Below are positions 12,181-21,437 of a DNA stretch of 64,000 nt, one piece after another. Location: positions 91,326,001-91,390,000 of the forward strand of contig OZ231126.1 of assembly GCA_965153355.1 (NCBI GenBank). Reading direction: 5' to 3'. The position numbers and the translations under genes are program-made. How positions within the stretch are numbered: position 1 is the stretch's first letter; every line of letters begins with the position of its first letter. The notes beneath the pieces were generated by a model. That model was not told the origin of the DNA, searched no databases, and was given only the letters and a program-made list of their open reading frames with translations. The stretch is from Flaccisagitta enflata. Its lineage: Eukaryota > Chaetognatha > Sagittoidea > Aphragmophora.

Positions 12181-12784
12181 CTTGTGTTGAAACACCCAAT
12201 GGTGATTGACTAGAGGACCAGTGACCATAAGGATTTGGTGTAGACGCTTCACCTCCTGGACCAAACGAAGAAAAACCACCTCCATTAGGCCCAAGTGTTG
12301 TGCCTCCAGGACCAAAGGGGCCTTTTGTTGAAGATTGTGGTCCATTAGGCCCAAAAGTTGACCCAAATGGCCCTAATGAAGAAAATCCACCTCCTTTAGG
12401 CCCAAGTGTGCTGCCACTAGGACCAAAAGAGCCTTTTGAGGATGATTGTGGTCCATTAGGCCCAAATGTTGACCCAAATGGCCCAAATGAAGAAAATCCA
12501 CCTCCATTAGGCCCAAGTGTGCTGCCAACAGGACCAAAGGGGCCTTTGGTAGTAGATTGGGGTCCATTAGGCCCAAATGTTGACCAAAATGGCCCAAATG
12601 AAGAAAGTCCACCTCCATTAGGCCCAAGAGTGGTGCCACCGGGAACAGAATAGATATTTGGCCCATAAGTTGATGTCAAGCCATTTGGAATGAATGAAGA
12701 TGATCCAAATGGAGAACCAGTTGAAGATGTGATTTTTAGACAGACCGATCCACACTTGTCACCAAGGCTTACGCGCTCAGTTCC
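12181..12784 (-). CDS. Exon 33: Gly/Pro/Ser-rich exon with 37-residue tandem repeats
   Basis: After GTERVSLGDKCGSVCLK the exon is low-complexity: three to four copies of a 37-residue (111-bp) unit built of G-P-N-G-G-G-F-S-S-F-G-P and F-G-S-T-F-G-P-N-G-P-Q-S motifs. It ends TQG at GTGAGT. Phase 0 to phase 1. It looks like a rapidly evolving extensible spacer rich in Ser/Thr; function is not recognised. Repeat number is likely polymorphic. Confidence 0.85.
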
Positions 12785-13166
12785 CTGTATTTGGTAAAGG
12801 CATGTGACAAATATAACCACTGGGAAAAAAGTCAATAAACAGTACTGATGCTCGGGATTTTTAATTGCGAACACGCAACTCTCTAAGAAACTTTGTCTGT
12901 TTGTGGGTTCGTTGTTTCGCCAGTCCATCAGTCCGTCAGTCCATCAGTGCGTCAGTCCATTGGTCCAATGGTCTGTTGGTCCGTTGGTCCTTCAGCATGA
13001 GTCGAAAATTGGGAAAACGAGTGGTTTAAAATCTTTTTGTGTATGTGTCTGTGTTGGGAAGGGGTTGGGAGGGGCGTTGCATGTGGATGGGGGTTGGCCG
13101 CCCTTGCCCACCAGTCCGCAACGATATTGTGACCCCGTGTCACATGTTACTTCTGGATCTACTCAC

Positions 13167-13304
13167 CTCTGGACACATGTATGGACAGCTGTTGCACACA
13201 ATCGTATTGTCAACGCATCGACAAGTTTCACAGTCTTGTTCCCATGATTCATATGGTCTTCTTGTCACTTTATTCTTATCATCCCAGCACTCACAATTAT
13301 TTTC
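13167..13304 (-). CDS. Exon 32: VWC-like Cys-rich unit
   Basis: A 138-bp phase 0-0 exon encoding NNCECWDDKN, RRPYESWEQDCETCRC, then NTIVCNSCPYMCPE. The W-x-x-x-C-x-x-C-x-C...C pattern matches the first half of a VWC domain. Acceptor TGTCACAG, donor GTGAGT. Confidence 0.87.
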
Positions 13305-13637
13305 CTGTGACATAAGACAAAAAGAAGAGTTGTTCTTCACAATATAATGATAAATGATAATTTGAAAAAGATCAGTAAAAGCTTAACCATATGTGTCAGA
13401 CATGCTGGTCATGTAAACCATCTAGTCATTTGCATATGAGTCAAGAACATGAATACGAAACCACATACAAAAACTTGTAGACTTCTACATTTCCAAATGG
13501 TACAAGATAGGTCTGCAAGAAATTGGGTTAGCTAGATCGATCTTTTTTTCCGTGAAACATAGTTGAACTTATGGTAAAAAGAATGAAAACAGGAATTAAA
13601 ATGGTGGTAAATAAGAAAGAAAAAAAATTGGTACAAC

Positions 13638-13740
13638 CTTGACGCATTCATTGTGATCATCAAGGACGTATCCAGGCTTGCAACAACAGCCATGAGTACA
13701 AGTAGTGGCGTTAGTGGGCGTTGGTATTGTTGGTCCATTT
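13638..13740 (-). CDS. Exon 31: TIL-like tail
   Basis: It encodes TPTNATTCTHGCCCKPGYVL and DHNECVK, the C-x-C-x-P-G-Y-V-L...C-V pattern that ends TIL domains. Phase 2 to phase 0, acceptor TTTACAG, donor GTTGTA. Confidence 0.85.
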
Positions 13741-15980
13741 CTGTAAATGACAAAATAGTAATCTGTGTGAGTTACCAAAGTAAAAGTAAAAATAAAAGAA
13801 CTCAGTCAAGCATAATTAGTGCTCCAGATCTCTAACAAACACATGGCTGGTGTCATGCTAAGCCAAGCATTGACGGGGTGAAATTCGTCAATCTTACATG
13901 TTGGAAAATTGAAGAAAATCATACATCATCATGTAGCTTAGCTATTATTACATATGGATCCATACTTGGATTTTCTTAAGTACGCTCATTTTTCCTGCAA
14001 ATTAGGCTTAAATAGATATTGCTGGCAATTTTATTACTAGAAAATTTATCTAAATACAAATAAGAAATCAATGTGACAGTAAAATTCTTATTGATAAGAT
14101 TCAAACAAATATGTGTGATCATGTTTCTGAGATTTTTTTGAATTTTTTCAGTTTTTTAAAAAAATCTTTATAAGTACCATTTCTGGCTGGGTGGGCTGTT
14201 GGAAGAAAAAATTTTTCCCCAAGCTCTTTTTTATGCCAGTGACGAGGAATCTTTAAAGGAAGCTTCATGAAAAATTTCAACCAAATCGGCCAATTACTTT
14301 AGAAGTTATGCCATTTTTTTATTTTTCCATCTGGTAGGCTAGTTGGTCTGGTTGGACTGCTTGACATTCTGTAGGTCGCATCAAAATTTAGGCAAAAGAC
14401 CATCTTGGTCTAGGTATCGACCATGCAAAATTTCAATGGGCTAGCTCAAACCGTTCCTGAGATATGCCAATTTCAATTTTAAGAAATTTTATCAAATTAA
14501 GACACAAAAGCATCGCGCATTTGTGTGAGGAGCGCTGTGTGGAAACAAAGAATTAACTACGACGATCGTCCGACGAGCGTATCAATTCTGTTCACACTTC
14601 GAGGACCAACAAAATGTAAAACTTCATTGTGGCTTAACGCTTGAGAGTTAAGATTTCAAATTATCAGGGTATAATCAAAATTTCACGCTCTTTCACATGG
14701 TGTTGTCAGTTTTCATGAGAATTGTGTCACTCTGACACAACAGTGGCATATCTAAAGCGTTAGGTATGCGTTAGGTTCAAGTTTGGGGGTGTGCGCGAAT
14801 TGATACGCTCCAAGAAAAATGCTGTATCTCCTCTTAGGATCAACCCAACAACATGAAAATGGGGGGAAATGTCCTTCAAGTAGTTGCCCATCAAATGGAA
14901 AAACAAAAAATGCTTAATGTTGAAGATAAATGAGGTTAGAAAAAATAAATATAACATTCAATCTTGAGAGAAAAAAAGTAAAAAAATCGATAAGGGGTAA
15001 ATTTGATTTTTATACCATTTTTTGACAACTTATTGATTGAGTAGTGAGTTGAATTTTTTTGTGTATCCTGTGGGATTGATACTAGTTGATAAAAACTCAT
15101 CATATCATAAGATGCGACATTTTTTGATTGGTTTTGCTTGCTATTTCTTATAGGAGACAGAATGGAGACACGCCAAAAAGAGCCCTCTGAACAAATTTTT
15201 AGACCCTCTAGGGGTAGGGAGGGTCACAAAAAATGGTTTGAAATTGTACACTGGGTAGTTATGAATGTCTTTGAACCATTTCAATCATTTATAATGCTGT
15301 ATCTGAAGCTTGGGCCAACATAGATTGGCAGAAAGTCGGGCCCTCAAGCATGCTGTGGAACCGTGACATTTGCCACATACTACCTGGGAAAAAAGTCTAT
15401 CTGCACCTGCAACACAATATGGTTCAGTGTCCTAATATTCATTTAATCATTGTACAAAAAATGTTAGTCTATCAAATAACTTGTTTTTTAACTAAAACTT
15501 CTTGCGAAAGTTTTTGAAAGCAATATTTAAAGCCATTCTCACTTATTATGGATGATATGGTATTATCATCCATGGGCAAATTTATAATTTGGGAACTAGT
15601 TTATAATTATATCTGCCATTCTCAAATGAACAAAACCACAAAAACCAGGATGAGTTCATTTTATTAAGTTTTTAATACAGATGATTAGGATTTTTTTTTT
15701 AAAATTATACTAGCTGCTCTAGAAGTGGAGTTATGTTGATTCAAAGGAGTCTCTAATTTCAGCATTCTACTGTCTTTAATATTTTCTTGATTTTCAAAAT
15801 GAAAGTTTCTACATTTTGGCTTCTAGTTTCCAAGCGATTTAAGATACAGCAACCAGATTAGACTCATTTTGAAGATTTTTTAAAGAGGTTTAATTTATTT
15901 TTTTTAAAATCTATCTAGCTTTTCAAGAAGCGGAGATATCCTTGTTAGAAGGTGTAGATATACTTTTTTTCTAGATAGTA

Positions 15981-16055
<75 letters not shown>

Positions 16056-16118
16056 CACTTACACACACACACACACACACTCATACACACACAGACACAC
16101 GCCTTGATCAAATCAAAC
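13741..16118. other. Intron between exons 30 and 31
   Basis: About 2.4 kb of AT-rich sequence without a convincing gene. Besides the (CA)n tract at its end it holds an inverted copy of the GCTTTTCAAGAAGCGGAGAT dispersed repeat near 15.9 kb. Short ORFs near 14.76-14.96 and 15.14-15.32 kb have no recognisable domain. Confidence 0.6.
15983..16100. repeat. (CA)n microsatellite at exon 30 donor
   Basis: (CA)n with a TATATATATA interruption; ends about 18 bp from the exon 30 donor. Confidence 0.95.
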
Positions 16119-16319
16119 CTGTGTTCTAAGACGTGACATTTCTCCTGGCATTTTTCCACGCAATGCGTTGGTACTGCTGGTTCGTAACAGATGGGTGTTG
16201 GTGGTGTTGATGGTGTTGGCGTTTCTAGTGGTGTTTCTGTTGTTGGCGGTCTCGTTGTTGCTTCCGTCGTAGTTGTAGTCATGCACTTGTCACCAACACA
16301 GTCTTGGATCATACCGTCT
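16119..16319 (-). CDS. Exon 30: TIL3 tail, Thr/Pro mucin linker, Cys-rich start
   Basis: It encodes RDGMIQDCVGDKC, then a run of Thr and Pro (TTTTTEATTRPP, ETPTPSTPPTP), then CYEPAVPTHCVEKCQEKC. The Thr/Pro stretch is a likely O-glycosylation region. Phase 2-2, acceptor GTCAACAG. The donor GTTTGA is followed by a (GT)n tract. Confidence 0.85.
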
Positions 16320-16362
16320 CTGTTGACAATGAAATATTCAACAATATAGGAAGCAATCATGT

Positions 16363-16614
16363 GTGGCACAGTTCAACCTGACGCTTGCTCGAAAGTGGCG
16401 AACGATATGGTCCATGGATCGCTTACAAATGGACGGGGTCTCCTATACAGGCCAAGGTGGTACGCCTGGTATCTTCAACCTAATTGTTTTAAACAGAGAG
16501 ACAGTTCAACTGACAGAAGAGGCAGACAGACGAATGCTTGGTGAGAACTGCGTTGCAGTAAAGAAAGAAAATATTCGTCTCAACTCCGGTACGGTCAATG
16601 TACGTCAATATTGA
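16363..16614 (+). CDS. Unrecognised 83-codon ORF opposite the host gene
   Basis: In the 320-bp intron between exons 29 and 30, the plus strand is open for nearly its whole length: MAQFNLTLARKWRTIW, QMDGVSYTGQGGTPGIF, LTEEADRRMLGENC. Composition is protein-like and free of simple repeats, unlike most ORFs here. I do not recognise the family; it may be a fragment of a mobile-element protein or chance. Confidence 0.25.
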   Translation: MAQFNLTLARKWRTIWSMDRLQMDGVSYTGQGGTPGIFNLIVLNRETVQLTEEADRRMLGENCVAVKKENIRLNSGTVNVRQY

Positions 16615-16640
16615 TATTGGTTATGAGTTACAATTCGAAC

Positions 16641-16821
16641 CTGCAGATACACTCTTGACACTCCTTGATAACTTTGTCTCCGGGTTGATACTCGGTATTA
16701 TTCATGGTGCAAGGACATTGCGGGATCGGGAGACACGCGCCGGCGTGGAGGGCAGTTCCATTGGGACAAAAACAACCGTCAACGCACGAATCAGTGTCGC
16801 AAGCACCAGGCCGAGTGAGTC
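16641..16821 (-). CDS. Exon 29: TIL domain 3, main part
   Basis: It encodes TRPGACDTDSCVDGCFCPNG, ALHAGACLPIPQCPC, then YQPGDKVIKECQECIC, completing the TIL3 cysteines. Phase 1 to phase 2, acceptor GGCTTAG, donor GTTCGA. The acceptor and first 36 or so bases of this exon are repeated upstream in a 152-bp tandem array. Confidence 0.9.
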
Positions 16822-17300
16822 CTAAGCCTGGTATGAAAATGACACACAAGTTAGAACACATACAGGCTCGCAGAAAGCAGGCAGCAGGCTGAGTGAGACC
16901 CAACACTGCTATGACAATGAAGTACAAGTTAGAATACATGAATCAGTGTCGCTGGTAGCAGGCCGAGTGAGTCCTAAGCCTGTTATAAAAATGACACACA
17001 AGTTAGAACACATACAGGCACGCAGAAAGCAGGCAGCAGGCTGAGTGAGACCCAACACTGTTATGACAATGAAGTACAAGGGACAATACATGAATCAGTG
17101 TCGCAGGTAGCAGGCCGAGTGAGTCCTAAGCATGTTATGAAAATGACACACAAGTTAAAACACATACAGGCACGCAGAAAGCAGGCAGCAGGCTGAGTAA
17201 GACCCAACACTGTTATGACAATGAAGTACAAGTTAGAATACATGAATCAGTGTCGCAGGTAGCAGGCCGAGTGAGACCCAAGCTTGTTGTGACAATGACA
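16822..17300 (-). repeat. 152-bp tandem array duplicating the acceptor and 5' edge of exon 29
   Basis: The marker GAATCAGTGTCGC starts at 16788 (exon 29), 16940, 17092 and 17244, an exact 152-bp period. Each unit holds a CTTAG or CTTGG acceptor-like site followed by the first codons of exon 29 (G-L-T-R-P) and D-T-D-S-C. Each 152-bp unit is itself built of two similar halves of about 76 bp. The unit is not a multiple of three and the copies lack a donor, so they look like acceptor decoys rather than exons. Confidence 0.85.
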
Positions 17301-17536
17301 CACAAGTTAGAACACATAATTTAGAATCACATGCATGAGACATATGAGACCAAAGCCGCATGAGACCAAAGCCTGTCATGACAATAAACATATTCAGTAG
17401 TCAAGCAGATTAACAAGGAAGAACACACGGACAGACGAACACACGAACAAACATAAAGATAAGACACACTTAAACACTATAAATTGTCCATCATGAAGAC
17501 AAATAACTAGACAAACATGGACACAGCAAACGCGCG

Positions 17537-17635
<99 letters not shown>

Positions 17636-17711
17636 CACACACGAACAAACAAACAAACAAACAAACAAACAAACAAACAAACAAACAAACAAACAAACAA
17701 ACAAACAAACA
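17537..17711. repeat. (CA)n and (CAAA)n microsatellites at exon 28 donor
   Basis: (CA)n 17537-17643, then (CAAA)n to 17711. The exon 28 donor GTTTGTTTC on the gene strand lies about 20 bp away and shares the GTTT motif. Confidence 0.95.
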
Positions 17712-17732
17712 CCTGATGGTGATGAAACAAAC

Positions 17733-17897
17733 CTTTGCAAGTAGCTGGACACGTAGAAGTGCATTGTTGGTATTCAAATGGTTTATCGCAACATAATGGG
17801 CAGAATTCCTTCGTTCTCCAATTGACAGAGACGCCGTATTGATTGCACATGCGAGCGTAAGCTTCCACCACAGTACACGTGCACGCACAATCTCCGC
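17733..17897 (-). CDS. Exon 28: C8 domain 3 end and start of TIL domain 3
   Basis: It encodes GDCACTCTVVEAYARMC, QYGVSVNWRTKEFC (C8 end), then DKPFEYQQCTSTC and PATCK (TIL start). Phase 1-1, acceptor AATCATAG. The donor GTTTGTTTC leads into (GTTT)n and (GT)n microsatellites. Confidence 0.9.
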
Positions 17898-17946
17898 CTA
17901 TGATTCAAAATAAGTGTCTTTTGATTGAAAATGAGAGAAAGCATAT

Positions 17947-18092
17947 TCATTCATTCATTCATTCATTCATTCATTCATTCATTCATTCATTCATTCATTC
18001 ATTCATTCATTCATTGATTCATTCATTCATTCATTCATTCATTCATTCATTCATTCATTCATTCATTCATTCATTCATTCATTCATTCATTC
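17947..18092. repeat. (ATTC)n microsatellite
   Basis: About 145 bp of nearly perfect ATTC units, 50 bp upstream of the exon 28 acceptor. Confidence 0.95.
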
Positions 18093-18873
18093 TAATTATT
18101 TCACATATTTCCTAATTTCTTCCTGCAGTAAAATCCCACTCTAACGGGTTTCAAGGGACTAACAAATTTTGTCTATCATACACAGAAAACTGTTACAGCC
18201 AATAAAGTTAATAAAAAGAAACAAGCTAATGCGACTTTGAATTCTAATCCATCACCATCACAGGCGGAATTCCTTTAATGTCGGCCTCAGATGCTGATAT
18301 TCTACCAAGCTTCCGGGAAGCAAAAATTTCTTCTTGAAAGATTCCGACAAGCAGAATACAGTCTAAATTGGTGATTTCATAGAAAAAATCATGTCCTTTT
18401 TAACAAAATTTATTTTGAATATGGTAGATTTGTGGAAAAACCTAGAATTATTTGATCACATAATTAAAGAATGATTTGGAACAACTGTGAACTGATCAAA
18501 CGCTCATACAAAACATTTTTTTTTCATATGCCATATGGCATGATCTTCCGACTCTGTGGCCCTGCTTCTGAGAAGCGGCGCTTCCCACTTCTCCACAATC
18601 TGTATGTCTGCATTGTCGGGTTCGTCAGAGCGGGGTAAAACTGTATCTTTCTTTTCATATTTTTTCCTTGGTTGCCTTTTTGCTTTGTCCCTGCAATATT
18701 TCATTGCTGTTTATCTTTGCTTTTTTCCCCATCCCCTTTTTAGTCGCGTGCTACGCGACTCTACACCCCGCTATGTCGGTCGGTCGGTTGGTTGGTTGGT
18801 CGGTTGGTTGGTTGGTCGGTTGGTCGGTTGGTCGCTTGGTCTGTTGGTTGGTTTGTTGGTTGGTCCCCTTTTT

Positions 18874-19390
18874 GGGCAGCGGCCCTGAAGGGGTCGATGA
18901 CCTATGCTTTCACACATATGGGGAATTTTCTCCTCTTCCTTCTCCTCCTTCGTCCATACCCCCCCCCGTTCAGAGGCCCAAATTCTGGTCCCGAGACCCA
19001 AATCCCGGTCTTGTGGCCCAAATCCTATTCAAAAGGCTCAAATCTTAGCCTCACGGCCCAAATCCTAGACTGGAGGCCCAAATCCCAGCCTGGAGGCCCA
19101 AATCCCAGCCGTGAGGCCTAAATCTAAGCCTCAAGGTTCATATCCCAGCCTCAAGGATGAGATTTGGATCTCAAGGCTGAGATTGAGCCTCCAGGCTAGG
19201 ATTTGGGCCCTAAGGCTAGGATTTGGGCCTTTTGGATAGGATTTGGGCCATGAGACTGGGATTTGGGTCTGGGGACTAGAATTTGGGCCTCTGAGCTGGG
19301 GGAGGGGGGCGGGCAGATGGACGTGGAGGAGGAGAAAATTCCCCATATGTGTGAAAGCATAGCTCATCGACCCCTTCCAGGCCGCTTCCC
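18874..19390. mobile_element. Minisatellite-bearing TIR element, GGGCAGCGGCC family, copy 1
   Basis: The left end GGGCAGCGGCCCTGAAGGGG and about 60 bp, including TATGCTTTCACACATATGGGG, are inverted at the right end. The interior is a roughly 20-bp minisatellite (GGCCCAAATCC) whose orientation flips in the middle, so the whole element is a near-palindrome. No ORF. Confidence 0.75.
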
Positions 19391-19491
19391 TGCTTCCCCT
19401 TCAACTTCAAGCACAACCTACTAGGGCAGGGGTACCGCTGACCATCTAACGCTATTGCGACTATTACTTTTTTGGCGTTTTTGAGCTTTTT

Positions 19492-19878
19492 GGGCAGCGG
19501 CCCCAAAGGGCCGATGTCCTGTAGAACACAGGGGGGAATTTCCAGACGTCCGTCCATCAGTCCTTTCGTCCTTCCCCCCCCCCCCCGTTGGCCATCAAGA
19601 CCTCAAATTTGCCCTCCCAGCCCTCGATCTAAAAATCTTAAATCAGCCTGCCCTCCAGACCTTCAATTAGCCTCTAATGCATCAAAACAGCCCTCCGTGG
19701 CTCATATTTGCCCTCAAAACCTCAAATCTGCTCTTCAAGCCTTAATTCTGCCCTCCAGCCTTCAAATATGCCCTCAGTGGCCTAAATTAGTCATCTAAGG
19801 CCTGAATTATGCCCCCTCAGGACGTCTGGAAATTCCCTCTGTATTCTAAAGGACATCGGCCCTTTGGGGCTGCTGCCC
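19492..19878. mobile_element. Minisatellite-bearing TIR element, GGGCAGCGGCC family, copy 2
   Basis: TIRs are GGGCAGCGGCCCCAAAGGGC and CGATGTCCTGTAGAACACAG on the left and their inverse at the right, with GGAATTTCCAGACGTCC inside each. The core is an array of CCTCAAATCTGCCCTCC-type units. Lies in the intron between exons 27 and 28. Confidence 0.75.
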
Positions 19879-20059
19879 TACTCTCACTCCACTTCATCAC
19901 TGGATCACTCCCAGCAGGGCATCGGGTACCGCAAACCATGTGCGATCCTTGGACGACTAGTTGAGCATACGGCTCCGGCCCAGAGGCCCTAGTTACCTTC
20001 TCCAGCATTGCTCCTGCCCACCCGCGCGCGACTAGGGTAGCCATGTATCCGGCCTCTTT

Positions 20060-20469
20060 GGGCAGTGGCCCCGAAGGGGACAAAGTCCTGTAGAACACTG
20101 GGGGACTTTCGTTCGTCCGTCCGTTCGTTCGTTCATGCGTCCCCCCCCCAGGCCCTCTCAGGCCTGAAATCTGCCCTCTCAGGCTTAAAATCTGCCCTCT
20201 CAGGCCTGCAATCTGCCTTCTCAGGCCTTGAATCTGCCCTCTCAGGCCTGAAATTTGCCCTTTCAGACCTGTTACCTGTCCTCTCAGCCCTAAAATCTGC
20301 CTTCTCAGATTCAAGAGAGGGCAGATTTCAGGCCTGAGAGAGCAGATTTTAGGCCTGAGAGGGCAGATTTCTGGCGTGAGAGGGCCTGGGGGGGTGGACG
20401 GATGGACGGATGGACGAATGAAAGTCCCCTGTGTTCTACAGGACTTCGTCCCCTTTGGGGCCGCTGCCC
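20060..20469. mobile_element. Minisatellite-bearing TIR element, GGGCAGCGGCC family, copy 3
   Basis: TIRs GGGCAGTGGCCCCGAAGGGG plus AAGTCCTGTAGAACACTGGG, inverted at the right end. The core is a CTCTCAGGCCTGAAATCTGC array that inverts near 20310 to form a hairpin. Ends about 120 bp from exon 27. Confidence 0.78.
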
Positions 20470-20589
20470 TGCTTCCCCTCACTCCAATTCACAATCACTC
20501 AAAGCAGGGCGGGTATCGCTGACCACATATTGCCCTTGGGCGACCTGTTCTTTTTCTTTCTACTCGGAATCATTGAGTCTTTACTACAC

Positions 20590-20678
20590 CTGATGCGCAA
20601 GCGCATGTGTCAAAGACGCAGTCGTCATAATAACTTTGCGGCGGCACGACGGCGTGACAAGCCTCAAATGTCGGCGAT
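20590..20678 (-). CDS. Exon 27: C8 domain 3, small middle exon
   Basis: This 89-bp exon was found by looking for the missing C8 segment. It encodes SPTFEACHAVVPPQSYYDDC, then VFDTCACAS, exactly the F-x-x-C-H-x-x-V-x-P-x-x-Y-x-x-x-C-x-x-D-x-C core. Phases 2 and 1 match exons 26 and 28. Acceptor TTAATAG, donor GTGTAG. It sits within 0.2 kb of a TIR element. Confidence 0.9.
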
Positions 20679-20909
20679 CTATTAAAAGGGGATTGAGAAA
20701 GTTGAATTTCGAAAGGCAAAAGACACGAAAAGTAATAGAAAAGAGGATATCATGACATTAGGGTTTCGGCGTTTCGACCACTATGCACTGTGCACAGTGA
20801 AAACCGAAGTTTTTGATCGAATTTTAAAAGAACAAATTTTGACATGATGACATGCGCCTCTGAGGCGCCAAAGAGACGATTTCTTGAGCAACAACGATTT
20901 TCTCAAAGA

Positions 20910-21002
20910 CAAAAAACAAAAACAAAAACAAAAACAAAAACAAAAACAAAAACAAAAACAAAAACAAAAACAAAAACAAAAACAAAAACAAAGACAAAAA
21001 CA
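20910..21002. repeat. (CAAAAA)n microsatellite
   Basis: About 90 bp of perfect CAAAAA hexamers, 65 bp from the exon 26 donor; on the gene strand (TTTTTG)n. Confidence 0.95.
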
Positions 21003-21067
21003 TAAACAAAAAAACATAAACAAAAACACCATTTCTAGTACAACAGCATGAATGACGTGATACTCAC

Positions 21068-21222
21068 GTGATGGCGGCGCATGTTTTGTGAGCCCACTGC
21101 GCTCTCTCAGGGTGAGTTTCACAAGGATTTGGGGGTGGGTTGGAATTGTGAGGACATTGTTCTTTCGTTTTCCAAGAATTTGCAAAAGCGAGGATATTCT
21201 CTTCGATTTGTCCCGTGCGAGC
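21068..21222 (-). CDS. Exon 26: start of C8 domain 3
   Basis: It encodes ENILAFANSWKTKEQCP, then NPPPNPCETHPERAQWAHK and TCAAIT, the F-x-x-S-W bridge and first C8 cysteines. Phase 0 to phase 2, acceptor TTTCCAG, donor GTGAGT. Confidence 0.88.
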
Positions 21223-21437
21223 CTGGAAAAAAAATCAAACAAAAGGTTAAAATGAAAAAGATTTTTTTTTTTTTAAATCAAGTAGGAATGGTGCAAGAAG
21301 AAGAAGAAAAAGAAAAAGAAAAAGAAAACGAAAAAGAAAAAGAAAAAGAACAGGTCGCTCAAGCGTCATTATGGTCAGCGGTACCCTATGCCCCATTGAC
21401 ATAATTTGTTGTTGTAGTTTTGACTTTTGAGGTAATG

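Noticed and set aside
18504-18704. Minus-strand 66-codon ORF as a possible missing C8 exon
   Set aside because: No cysteine pattern and wrong phase. The missing exon was found at 20590-20678.
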